From the NCBI RefSeq assembly GCF_900119485.1, contig NZ_FPJZ01000005.1:1-64000 (forward strand): DNA of 64,000 nt, written 5' to 3'. Positions 44,559-52,990 of the stretch are shown here, piece after piece (position 1 is the first letter of the stretch; every line of letters starts with the position of its first letter). Both the position numbers and the translations under genes were made by a program. This DNA is from Thermoactinomyces sp. DSM 45891 (GTDB taxonomy: Bacteria > Bacillota > Bacilli > Thermoactinomycetales > Thermoactinomycetaceae). Under the pieces are notes generated by a model. The model was given only the letters and a program-made list of their open reading frames with translations. It was not told the DNA's origin and did no database searches.

Positions 44559-46305
44559 GAACTAACAGCTCCTTACATGCGTTTGTAATTTCAGCTGGGT
44601 AAAATGGATTCCCATCATACTTACCATAGAATTCGATTTTCTCAGCCATTCCTACATTCATCTTAATTAAGGAGGTCAACTGACCTGTTGCATTGTTCTC
44701 AACGACAAGAACTTTTTTCGCGTTCTTCATTTGTTCCGCCAATAAATCAGTAGGGAAAGGCATTAACTGACGTATATGCGCTTGGTTTACTTTTAAACCA
44801 TCTAGTTCAAGGCGTTCGATCGCCTCAGCAATGGTACCTTTGGTTGAGTTAAATCCAATTACCAGAAGATCTGCTTCTTCATGAGGTGCATCAACTGCTA
44901 TTGGATTGGTATAGCCGATATCTTGGCTAAGCTTTCCTAGACGTTTATCCATCATGTTAATCCGGTTTTCAGCACTTTCAGAAGGACGACCTGTCTCGCT
45001 ATGCTCAACACCTGTAACGTGATGAATCCCATTTTTAGTACCTGGAAGCGTACGACGAGAAATGCCATCCTCCGTAAGCTCATAACGTGGGAACAATTCT
45101 GAGTCCCCTAATTGCGGGAGATCTGCATCAAATGGAAGTAGCTTTCCGCGGTCGATTTTAACTCGATCATAGGATAACGGATCCACCGTCTGTTTCCCGA
45201 GAGATACCGCTAGGTCCGTTAGAATAATAACCGGACATTGATACTTCTCAGCCATATTAAATGCTTCAATCGTATCGTAGAAACACTCTTCAGCAGAGCT
45301 TGGAGCGATTACGATTTTAGGAATCTCTCCGTGAGTACTATATAACATAGAAAGCACATCGGATTGCTCTTGCTTAGTTGGTAGACCGGTACTTGGACCA
45401 CCACGTTGGGTATCCACGATCACACACGGGGTTTCTGTCATACCAGCAAGTCCAATCGCTTCTGTCATCAATGAAAGTCCTGGACCAGCAGAAGCTGTTA
45501 ACGCACGCACACCACCATAGTTGGCACCGATGGTCATCGTAATAGCGGCCAATTCATCTTCTGTCTGAACAACCGTTCCACCGAACTCAGGAAGTTTCCG
45601 AATCAGGTATTCCATAATTTCAGATGATGGAGTAATCGGATATGCAGCCATCAAACGAGCTCCAGCCGCAACAGCTCCAAATGCAATCGCATCATTACCA
45701 ATCATGTAAAGACGCTTTTGACCGTCCGAGGTTGCTAATTCAAAATCAGGAAGATCATCAATTGTAAGTTCTTTCACATAGTCACGGCCACGTTCGATCG
45801 CTTCCATGTTCTTATCAACGACTTTTTGTCCCTTTTTCAAGAAGCGTCCTTCGATTACCTCACGGAACGCAGCAAGTGGCAATCCGAGGAGAGCTGTCGA
45901 AGCACCTACCGCCACCATATTTTTCATCTGAGCCATGCCAACTTCTTCAGCGATTTTCGTGAATGGTACCGCTAATAAGTGAGCTGTGATACCTTCAGGC
46001 AATGCAGGATCAAACTTTTCATCCGCCAAGATGACTCCGTTTCTGATTAACTCGTGTGCATTAAGATCGATCGTTTCTTGGTCAAATGCAACCAAAATAT
46101 CGAGGTCATCGGCGATCGAACCGATTGGATCGGTACTCATACGAAGCTTAGTATTCGAATGTCCACCTTTAATCCTAGAGGAAAAGTGGCGATACGCATA
46201 TAGATGATAACCTTGTCGGTTTAATGCAGTCGAAAGAATCTCACCGGCACTGTCGATCCCTTCACCTTGCTGTCCGCCCACTTTCCACGAAAGCTGCTTA
46301 ATCAT
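44545..46305 (-). CDS. korA: 2-oxoacid:ferredoxin oxidoreductase, alpha subunit (gamma-alpha fusion)
   Basis: A 586-residue subunit in which the gamma domain (residues ~1-180, KVGGQQGEGIDSAGEIL, YAYRHFSSRIKGGHSN) is fused to the alpha domain (from ~195, GNDAIAFGAVAAGARLMAAYPITPSSE). VDTQRGGPSTGLPTKQEQSD is the substrate/CoA region. The fused form goes with the two-subunit KorAB of aerobic Bacillales. ATG has AAAGGAG upstream. The following korB overlaps. The 254 bases before korA hold no other gene and should contain the promoter. Confidence 0.93.
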   Translation of the reverse strand: MIKQLSWKVGGQQGEGIDSAGEILSTALNRQGYHLYAYRHFSSRIKGGHSNTKLRMSTDPIGSIADDLDILVAFDQETIDLNAHELIRNGVILADEKFDPALPEGITAHLLAVPFTKIAEEVGMAQMKNMVAVGASTALLGLPLAAFREVIEGRFLKKGQKVVDKNMEAIERGRDYVKELTIDDLPDFELATSDGQKRLYMIGNDAIAFGAVAAGARLMAAYPITPSSEIMEYLIRKLPEFGGTVVQTEDELAAITMTIGANYGGVRALTASAGPGLSLMTEAIGLAGMTETPCVIVDTQRGGPSTGLPTKQEQSDVLSMLYSTHGEIPKIVIAPSSAEECFYDTIEAFNMAEKYQCPVIILTDLAVSLGKQTVDPLSYDRVKIDRGKLLPFDADLPQLGDSELFPRYELTEDGISRRTLPGTKNGIHHVTGVEHSETGRPSESAENRINMMDKRLGKLSQDIGYTNPIAVDAPHEEADLLVIGFNSTKGTIAEAIERLELDGLKVNQAHIRQLMPFPTDLLAEQMKNAKKVLVVENNATGQLTSLIKMNVGMAEKIEFYGKYDGNPFYPAEITNACKELLVHGNI

Positions 46306-46559
46306 GAACTCATCTCCTTTAAACTCCCAAACACAACGATTACAATATCATTTATATGTTAGATTCTAGATCGGCTCTTCACAAACGAAAAAATACAGTC
46401 CATTTTTGTGGTGAGTCGTCTAACGCATTTTCATTTATCATTCTAGACCTGCCCACCTGAAAAAGCAACCGTTTCCCTTCTAAAATTGTTCACATTCGGT
46501 TTTGCTATACCAACAAATCACTAAAATTAATTCATAAAAACGTATATTTATACAATGTG

Positions 46560-47525
46560 TTATGAAAACGCTTTACTATAGAATACATAACTGCTTTTCC
46601 ATGCCCATTTTTCTACTAAATCAGATGGATAATATTGCAATAGCATGTGGATAAACTGAGAGTACTGTTTTGTCGTTTCTAAACCAGTTACTTTTTCTTC
46701 AATTCCATCAAAATCAGAACCAAACATGATGTTATCTGCCCCTCCCAGTTCACAAATATGTTCAATATGCCGTATGACATGACTTATATTTGACTCATTT
46801 GCTGGTTGATAAACAAAATACGGGACAAACGTCACACCAATCATACCATCTTTCTGAATCAATGTTCGAATTTGATCATCCTCCAAATTTCGCACATGTG
46901 GACATAGAGCGCGTGTATTTGAATGACTCGCCATCACCACTAAATCCGTGTGCTCCATCACATCCCAGAAACTTCGGATGGAGAGATGAGAAACATCGCA
47001 AATCATCTTTAGTTTTTTCATCTCTCCCAAAACTTGGTGGCCAAATCGAGTAATCCCCCCATTGCGTATTTCTTGAATTCCATCCCCTACTTCATTTGCA
47101 TAGTTCCACGTAAGACCCATGGAGCGCACTCCTAGACGATGGAATAATCGCAAATAGGCAATCTCCCCTTGAAGAGCGTCTGCGCCTTCTAGAGATAAGA
47201 TTGCCCCAATCCGAGTATGGTCGTCTTTTTCACGAGTTACTCGTAAATCATCCAACTCCTCTCGATTTGTAATCAAGGTCATCTTCGATTGATCCTGTAG
47301 CACCTTTTGATAAAAAATGTCAATTTGCTGGGCCGCTGCTAAAAATCGTTGTCCTACTGGAATTCGAGGTGGAACGAAAACAGCAAAGTTTTGCATGAAG
47401 CTATTTGTAGAGCATAGACCATAGTACGAAACATCTAATGCCGAATCTTCCTCATAAAAATCGTGTTGATCGGGAGAATTCCATAATTTTAATAGAACAT
47501 CACAATGCCCATCTATAATCCACAT
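46560..47525 (-). CDS. Membrane-type dipeptidase (peptidase M19)
   Basis: A 321-residue zinc dipeptidase of the renal dipeptidase family. IIDGHCDVLLKLW gives the HxD zinc site, GAILSLEGADAL carries the bridging Glu, CDVSHLSIRSFWDV and MASHSNTRALCPHVRN supply the remaining histidines, and FGSDFDGIE follows. ATG is 6 bases after GGAGGG. There is no signal peptide, so it is cytosolic despite the family name. It lies between spoVS and korA in the same direction, as in other Bacilli. Confidence 0.92.
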   Translation of the reverse strand: MWIIDGHCDVLLKLWNSPDQHDFYEEDSALDVSYYGLCSTNSFMQNFAVFVPPRIPVGQRFLAAAQQIDIFYQKVLQDQSKMTLITNREELDDLRVTREKDDHTRIGAILSLEGADALQGEIAYLRLFHRLGVRSMGLTWNYANEVGDGIQEIRNGGITRFGHQVLGEMKKLKMICDVSHLSIRSFWDVMEHTDLVVMASHSNTRALCPHVRNLEDDQIRTLIQKDGMIGVTFVPYFVYQPANESNISHVIRHIEHICELGGADNIMFGSDFDGIEEKVTGLETTKQYSQFIHMLLQYYPSDLVEKWAWKSSYVFYSKAFS

Positions 47526-47554
47526 GTACGTCCCTCCAAGCTCAATAAAAAAAT

Positions 47555-47579
47555 AAACCTGTCTATTATAAACAGGTTT
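47555..47579 (-). terminator. Terminator after spoVS
   Basis: An 8-bp stem (aaacctgt / acaggttt) with a 9-base loop, then ATTTTTTTATT on the minus strand. It separates spoVS from the dipeptidase gene. Confidence 0.85.
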
Positions 47580-47606
47580 TTACTAAAAGTTATATACGAA
47601 TCTGAG

Positions 47607-47867
47607 TTAGCGAGGTTCTACGATTAGTTTGATCGCCGTACGCTCTTCTCCATCGATTACGATGTCTGTAAATGCTGGAACGCATATGAGATCAATCCCA
47701 CTAGGCGCCACAAATCCTCGTGCAATCGCAACAGCTTTTACTGCTTGATTAAGTGCACCCGCTCCAATAGCTTGCATTTCCGCTTGACCGCGTTCACGCA
47801 AAACACCAGCGAGTGCGCCTGCTACAGAATTCGGGTTGGATTTTGCTGAAACTTTTAATACTTCCAT
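47607..47867 (-). CDS. spoVS: Stage V sporulation protein S
   Basis: An 86-residue Alba-like protein required in B. subtilis for the later stages of sporulation. MEVLKVSAKSNPNSVAGALAGVLRERG, VKAVAIARGFVAPSGIDL and FTDIVIDGEERTAIKLIVEPR (cited in parts) are almost unchanged across Firmicutes. ATG follows GAGGAGG. It lies downstream of ymdB and ends in a strong terminator. Its presence supports a spore-forming host. Confidence 0.97.
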   Translation of the reverse strand: MEVLKVSAKSNPNSVAGALAGVLRERGQAEMQAIGAGALNQAVKAVAIARGFVAPSGIDLICVPAFTDIVIDGEERTAIKLIVEPR

Positions 47868-47999
47868 GACTGTACCTCCTCGATGGTTATGAGTGAGTCC
47901 ACTCCTAATATATTCGACTAAGTTTTAAAAATTCCTTCTTAAAAATGTAGATAGAAATGAAAAATCAGAAAGAATTTTATTTGAAAACTACCGAAGTTA

Positions 48000-48800
48000 T
48001 TAATGAAACCACGGTGAGTCTTCGTCAATTCGAATCCTTTGAATTCGTCTAGCCTTTTTAGTCGAAGTATCAAAATCCAGAAGAACAGCATTTAACTGAA
48101 ACCTACCGCCAGCTACTTCGAAACGAACGGGTAGTTGAGTAAGGTAGCGACGAATGACCAACTCCCTATCCATCCCAATAATTCCATCATAAGGACCCAC
48201 CATTCCCACATCTGTTAGATAAGCTGTGCCTTTAGGAAGGATTCGTTCATCTGCTGTTTGTACATGTGTATGCGTGCCAATCACCGCAGATGCCTTTCCA
48301 TCTACAAACCAAGCAAAAGATTGTTTTTCAGAGGTAGTTTCAGCATGAAAATCAACCAAAATATAGTGTTCTGCAGATATTTGTTTATACATTTTTTCAA
48401 AACTTTTCATAGGGCAGTCCAAGGTGAGAGGAGACATAAAGCTACGCCCCATCAGATTCATAACCGTAACTTTCCCCTTCGGGGTCGAAAGAGTGGTAAA
48501 CCCTTTACCAGGCGTTCCTTCCGGATAGTTGGCAGGTCGCACCAAGTGTTCCTCGCCCTCAATAAAATCAAAAATCTCAGACTGTCCCCATGTATGGTTA
48601 CCTAATGTTAAACAATGCACCCCGAGAGATCGAAACTCTCGAACGATCTCTTTCGTAACTCCTCTGCCATTATTCGCTGCGTTTTCCGCATTTACAACGA
48701 TCACATCAGGTTGATAAGTGTTTTTTAATTGTGGTACGTACGTTTGAAGAGTCTGTCGACCAAGCCGGCCCACGACATCTCCTATCATTAAAATTCTCAT
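48000..48800 (-). CDS. ymdB: YmdB-type metallophosphoesterase
   Basis: A 266-residue dimetal phosphodiesterase; B. subtilis YmdB hydrolyses cyclic nucleotides and affects biofilm and motility decisions. GDVVGRLGR, NAENAANNGRG, LGNHTWGQ, VDFHAETTSEKQSFAW and GTHTHVQTADERILP provide the metal ligands. The ATG at 48800 matches the conserved N-terminus (MRILMIGDVVG) but its GGAGG is 13 bases away; the frame continues 10 codons upstream. It follows rny by 64 bases. Confidence 0.93.
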   Translation of the reverse strand: MRILMIGDVVGRLGRQTLQTYVPQLKNTYQPDVIVVNAENAANNGRGVTKEIVREFRSLGVHCLTLGNHTWGQSEIFDFIEGEEHLVRPANYPEGTPGKGFTTLSTPKGKVTVMNLMGRSFMSPLTLDCPMKSFEKMYKQISAEHYILVDFHAETTSEKQSFAWFVDGKASAVIGTHTHVQTADERILPKGTAYLTDVGMVGPYDGIIGMDRELVIRRYLTQLPVRFEVAGGRFQLNAVLLDFDTSTKKARRIQRIRIDEDSPWFH

Positions 48801-48864
48801 AAATTTAATATTTCCTCCAACCTCATTCAAAACTTAAAAAAAATAAAGCGGCGTTCCAGCCACT

Positions 48865-50403
48865 TTATTTTGCATACTCTACCGATCTTGTTTCACGGAT
48901 TACTGTTACTTTGATTTGTCCTGGATAGTCTAGCTGACTTTCAATCTGTTTCGTAATCTCACGAGCAAGGCGACTTGCCTCTACATCATCCACTTCTTCA
49001 GGTCGAACAATGATGCGGCATTCACGTCCTGCTTGAATAGCGTATGATTTTTCGACGCCTTCAAACGACTCACAGATCTCTTCTAGTTTCTCCAGTCTCT
49101 TGATATACGCTTCTAGCGTCTCACGTCGTGCTCCTGGACGGGCTGCCGATAACGCATCAGCTGCACGTACTAACACAGCAATTACACTTTCAGCCTCACA
49201 ATCACCATGATGAGAAGCAATACTATTGATTACGACAGGATGTTCACTGTACTTTTTGGCCAACTCTACACCAATTTCTACATGGGAACCTTCCACTTCA
49301 TGGTCAATTGCTTTTCCGATATCATGCAAAAGACCTGCACGCTTCGCTAAATGAATGTCTTCACCTAGTTCAGCCGCTAACAAGCCACAGAGATGCGCCA
49401 CTTCCATCGAATGTTTTAGGACATTTTGTCCATAACTTGTACGGAATTTCAATCGGCCTACAATCTTGATCAAATCAGGGTGGATTCCATGAACACCCGT
49501 CTCAAAAGTAGCCTGCTCCCCGTATTCTCGAATTCGTTCATCCACATCACGGCGGGATTTCTCCACCATCTCTTCAATGCGAGCTGGATGGATTCGACCA
49601 TCCGCTACGAGTTTTTCGAGTGCGACTCGCGCTACTTCACGACGAATTGGATCAAAGCCAGACAGAATAACTGCTTCTGGCGTATCATCAATAATGAGAT
49701 CGATACCAGTCAATGTTTCCAAAGTACGGATATTGCGCCCTTCACGCCCAATGATTCGTCCCTTCATCTCATCATTCGGTAAGGTAACCACAGAGACCGT
49801 TGTTTCCGCCACGTGATCCGCAGCACAACGTTGGATACAAAGAGACAAGATATTACGAGCGCGTTTATCTCCCTCTTCAAGAGCTTGTTGCTCCATATCC
49901 TTCACAATTTGAGCCGTTTCATGACGCATTTCGTTTTCTACTTTGGTTAGAATCAACTGTCTTGCTTCGTCTGCAGTCAAGTTCGAAATCCGTTCCATCT
50001 CACGAACTTGCTTTTGATGCAGGTCTTCGATTTGTTCCACTCGCGCTTCTAATTGGCGTTCTTTGATCGCTTGAGCTTCCTCACGACGTTCTACACCATG
50101 TTGCTTTCGTTCGAGCGTCTCCTCCTTCTGTGCAAGACGACGCTCAAAACGTTGTAATTCGTTTCGTTGTTCACGAATTTCTTTTTCTACATCCATCCGA
50201 AGTTGATGGGCCTCATCACGTGCTTCAAAAATCTTTTCTTTTTTGGCTGCTTCCGCATTTTGATGAGCCTTTTCAACAATTACCTGTGCTTCCTTCTCAG
50301 CACTTCCGATGCGGGCTTCTGCAGTCATTTTTCGAATCCAGTAGCCCACCCCAAATCCTGCCAATAGTGAGGCTAAAAGCAGAATGATGGATTGAATTTG
50401 CAT
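48865..50403 (-). CDS. rny: Ribonuclease Y
   Basis: A membrane-anchored endoribonuclease that starts mRNA decay in Firmicutes. One N-terminal helix (residues ~4-25, IILLLASLLAGFGVGYWI), a long coiled coil (~30-190), a KH domain (IGREGRNIRTLETLTGID) and an HD domain (LLHDIGKAIDHEVEGSH) appear in order. At 512 residues it is standard. ATG has GAGGAGGTG upstream. A terminator-like hairpin lies only ~30 bases before its ribosome binding site. Confidence 0.97.
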   Translation of the reverse strand: MQIQSIILLLASLLAGFGVGYWIRKMTAEARIGSAEKEAQVIVEKAHQNAEAAKKEKIFEARDEAHQLRMDVEKEIREQRNELQRFERRLAQKEETLERKQHGVERREEAQAIKERQLEARVEQIEDLHQKQVREMERISNLTADEARQLILTKVENEMRHETAQIVKDMEQQALEEGDKRARNILSLCIQRCAADHVAETTVSVVTLPNDEMKGRIIGREGRNIRTLETLTGIDLIIDDTPEAVILSGFDPIRREVARVALEKLVADGRIHPARIEEMVEKSRRDVDERIREYGEQATFETGVHGIHPDLIKIVGRLKFRTSYGQNVLKHSMEVAHLCGLLAAELGEDIHLAKRAGLLHDIGKAIDHEVEGSHVEIGVELAKKYSEHPVVINSIASHHGDCEAESVIAVLVRAADALSAARPGARRETLEAYIKRLEKLEEICESFEGVEKSYAIQAGRECRIIVRPEEVDDVEASRLAREITKQIESQLDYPGQIKVTVIRETRSVEYAK

Positions 50404-50432
50404 CCGCTTTCACCTCCTCTTTTCTTTTATTA

Positions 50433-50457
50433 AAAAACAAGACCGATCATTTCGGTC
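50433..50457 (-). terminator. Hairpin with T-run directly before rny
   Basis: Minus strand: a 6-bp stem GACCGA/TCGGTC with a 5-base loop, then TTGTTTTTTAAT. It probably ends the recA-recX-nuclease-ATPase transcript. Only about 29 bases separate it from the rny start codon, leaving no room for a promoter in between. Confidence 0.65.
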
Positions 50458-50587
50458 CACTAAGCTCGTCCCTTTGTTGTTTGCTCTTTACCAAGTTAGG
50501 CTGTATAACCAGCAAATTGATCATTTCATATGCATCATCATAGGAACTCTTAAAACCGAGTACATCTCTTTCGAAGTCATTCCTCAA
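50447..50587 (-). CDS. Candidate small protein in the rny leader
   Basis: A 46-codon frame from TTG at 50587 (or an earlier non-standard codon) to TGA inside the terminator hairpin. The residues look protein-like (FERDVLGFKSSYDDAYEMI, then VKSKQQRDELSGPK). No convincing ribosome binding site precedes the TTG, which is the main reason for doubt. It could be the tail of a decayed gene. Nothing similar is recalled. Confidence 0.25.
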   Translation of the reverse strand: MRNDFERDVLGFKSSYDDAYEMINLLVIQPNLVKSKQQRDELSGPK

Positions 50588-50628
50588 AAAAGATATAACT
50601 TGATTTTATTATTTATAAATTACCATTG

Positions 50629-51291
50629 TCAAGGAGAGGTGAGAAGCACCAACTCCGACTTCCCACCATGTAGGCGCACTTCATAGACTTGGTCCGCTGA
50701 TTCGGTTAAATCGCTATTATGGGTAACAAGGATGATTTGTCTGCCATATGTTTGCGATATGAGCTGGAGAAATTGAACCATGGGAACTACATAGTCCTTA
50801 CTTACATGTTTGCCAGGTTCATCTAAAATTAACGGCCCTTCCACACGGGGTTGAATCGTAGTAATGAGTGCAATTCGCAGAGCAAGAGAAATAATATCAA
50901 CAATTCCTCCCCCGCGAGAGTCTTGAGGCTTGTTCTTTACCTGTAGTCCATCCCAATCGGTTACAACAAAAAACTCCGCACTTGGATTTTTGCCAGCTTC
51001 CGACAATTCAATGATAAAAGAAAATGCAGGACCAAATACCATTTGCAATGCCCTTGTTACTAGTAACTCTAGCTGGGCTTTTGCTTGCTGCCTGGCATAG
51101 TCAGAAGCTTTTTGAAACAGAATTCGAACTTGATCGAGTAATTCTTTTTCCTCTTGGTAGAGTTGCCAATGTTTTTCCACTTCATGAAGCTGTTCTAAAA
51201 GAAGATCTTGTTTCCCCTTCCGTTCAGACCACTCTGTTTCATACTGCCTTACTATTTTCTCCAGAGCTTCTAGAGAGAGGTCCGTATCCAT
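50629..51291 (-). CDS. Rad50/SbcC-like ATPase, C-terminal (Walker B) half
   Basis: A 220-residue protein that looks like the C-terminal end of Rad50/SbcC. About 90 residues of coiled coil come first, then the signature region SRGGGIVDIISLALRIALI, Walker B with D-loop GPLILDEPGKHVS, and the switch histidine in IILVTHNSDL. No Walker A is present. ATG directly follows the stop of the small coiled-coil gene and has its own AAGGAG 9 bases upstream. It needs the Walker-A half at 51515-52990 to form an ATP site. It is the last gene before the hairpin at 50441-50457. Confidence 0.8.
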   Translation of the reverse strand: MDTDLSLEALEKIVRQYETEWSERKGKQDLLLEQLHEVEKHWQLYQEEKELLDQVRILFQKASDYARQQAKAQLELLVTRALQMVFGPAFSFIIELSEAGKNPSAEFFVVTDWDGLQVKNKPQDSRGGGIVDIISLALRIALITTIQPRVEGPLILDEPGKHVSKDYVVPMVQFLQLISQTYGRQIILVTHNSDLTESADQVYEVRLHGGKSELVLLTSP

Positions 51292-51534
51292 CTAAACCAA
51301 CTCCTTAGGTAGGAGATCATTTACTTCTTGGATCCCTCTTTGAATCTCCCTCTCCAGACGTCCTATCTCTTCCTCTAGCTCTTCCGGTTTTACTCCTAAC
51401 TGCTCTAACTCGTTTAACAACTCCGCCTCTTGCTTCTCTAGATTCTCTAATTTCCCTTCTGCCCGTGTTCTCTGCTCTCTAGCCGCTTCAATTCGGACCT
51501 TTAGCTCTTTCATCTTATCTTCCAGTTGTAGCAT
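51292..51534 (-). CDS. Small coiled-coil protein between the two ATPase halves
   Basis: An 80-residue, almost wholly coiled-coil protein (MKELKVRIEAAREQRTRAEG, then EEEIGRLEREIQRGIQEV), rich in Glu, Lys, Arg and Leu. The ATG at 51534 is 6 bases after GGAGGGG, and that site lies inside the upstream gene, whose end it overlaps by 20 bases. It may stand for the missing returning strand of the Rad50 coiled coil. No similarity outside coiled coils is recognised. Confidence 0.7.
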   Translation of the reverse strand: MLQLEDKMKELKVRIEAAREQRTRAEGKLENLEKQEAELLNELEQLGVKPEELEEEIGRLEREIQRGIQEVNDLLPKELV

Positions 51535-52990
51535 ATACATCCCCTCCTAATTCGCTCATCAGATGTTCCATTACATCTCCATGAATCTGAGAGCCACATG
51601 TTGGACACTTCTTATTTACTCGAAGTAACCTTACGTATTCCTCGGTTAAATATTTAATCTCTTTTTCTTGGTCTGTGCAATACTTTCGGCCTTTCATCAC
51701 TCGTTGATGAAGGTGGACGTATTTTGATTGTTGTTCACGATATAATTCCATTTGTTTTGTATGAGTTTCTAATTTAGGCCATAAAATGCGATAGACTTGA
51801 TCAATCGCCTCTGTTTTTGTTAAGATCGCTAATTGCTGTTGTTTTTGAGAGTAAAGAGACTGATAGATTTTCCATCTGTGCTCCAACTGATCCCTTTTTT
51901 CATTTTCATGAATCATCTGCTGAAAACGCTCTGCGGCTTCTCCAAGCTTCTGATTCCTCTTTAAAACCTGTATCGTTTTCTCATGCTCAGATTTTACATT
52001 CTTATAACGATGATATAGGCGGTAAAGCAGTTTGAATCGAGTAGACAAATCCATAATCTCGGCTAAACGTGCTTCTGCTTCTGGAGATTTTTCAAGATGG
52101 ACAAGTTGTTGCTGGCACTGGCGCTTTTCGCTTTGATGATTCTTCCATCTGATTCGTCTTTGTTGTAGTTGTATATGCTGGAAAGCCATCATCTCTAACT
52201 CTGTTTTTTTTATCTCAGCATGTGGGAGTGGTGATAACGATTCTATTATCCCAGCCCAATACACTTGCTCTTGTTTCGCTTCTGTATAAAGATGAGCTGT
52301 CTTTCGAAGTTGCTGGAGCCTATGTTGCAACTCTTTGATTCTAGCAATCTTCTTCTTGCTTTCGTCTAGTTGGCGACGTAAATCAATTAAATTCTCATAA
52401 GGCTTCAACTGTTCGAGAAGGGATTGCTTGTTTTTCTCTGTCCTTCTTCCCTCCTCTAAAATCGCCTTCCGATCACTGTTTGCCTGCTTTAAAGCTACAT
52501 CAATAATTTGCGCACCACTGATAAACCCTAACATTTTTGCTTTCGTACCGGGCGATTCCGAGAGTAAAAAAGGCCCGTCCAATTGACTACCAAACTGAAG
52601 AAGGATCTCTTGTGCAGCATCTAATTTCACAGGTGTCATTTGATGGATTTCCGTAATTTCATGTGGAACTTCTGAACCAAAACCCTCAAAAACCAACTCT
52701 TGTTCGTCCGGTTTGCGTAAAATATAGCGATTAATCGAACCTGTACTACGTATTCGTTCAATCTCTGTACCGTCATCCATCGTAAGGTTTACTAGGCACT
52801 TAGTGGTTCCTGTGCGAATATAATCAGCCCCACGAGGCACATTAAACAACACCCAACGTAGCGCTCGTAAAATAGCGCTCTTCCCATTATCAGATGCACC
52901 TACAAATACGTTTAGGCCAGGAGAGAGCTGTACGACCGTATGCTCATGAGATTGAAAATTATGGATCTCTAGCTTCCGAAATTGTTTCAC
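51515..52990 (-). CDS. Rad50/SbcC-like ATPase, N-terminal (Walker A) half with zinc hook
   Basis: A 491-residue protein. Residues 1-175 form an ABC-type head half: FVGASDNGKSAILRALRWVL is Walker A, and EILLQFGSQLDGPFLLSESP fits the Q-loop region. Coiled coil runs from ~180 to ~455. It ends with CPTCGSQIHG (Cys462, Cys465), a CxxC zinc hook, and stops 27 residues later. No Walker B or signature motif is present. The start is GTG overlapping the nuclease stop (GTGA), after GGAGAGGGAG. The hook at the C-terminus and the missing second half show that the protein is naturally split, with the other half encoded at 50629-51291. Confidence 0.82.
   Translation of the reverse strand: MKQFRKLEIHNFQSHEHTVVQLSPGLNVFVGASDNGKSAILRALRWVLFNVPRGADYIRTGTTKCLVNLTMDDGTEIERIRSTGSINRYILRKPDEQELVFEGFGSEVPHEITEIHQMTPVKLDAAQEILLQFGSQLDGPFLLSESPGTKAKMLGFISGAQIIDVALKQANSDRKAILEEGRRTEKNKQSLLEQLKPYENLIDLRRQLDESKKKIARIKELQHRLQQLRKTAHLYTEAKQEQVYWAGIIESLSPLPHAEIKKTELEMMAFQHIQLQQRRIRWKNHQSEKRQCQQQLVHLEKSPEAEARLAEIMDLSTRFKLLYRLYHRYKNVKSEHEKTIQVLKRNQKLGEAAERFQQMIHENEKRDQLEHRWKIYQSLYSQKQQQLAILTKTEAIDQVYRILWPKLETHTKQMELYREQQSKYVHLHQRVMKGRKYCTDQEKEIKYLTEEYVRLLRVNKKCPTCGSQIHGDVMEHLMSELGGDVYATTGR

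Noticed and set aside
51292..52990. Split ATPase explained as one gene broken by sequencing errors
   Set aside because: Three separate strong ribosome binding sites at correct distances and coupled stop/start junctions fit independent genes; removing the stops would not give a continuous Rad50-like arm.
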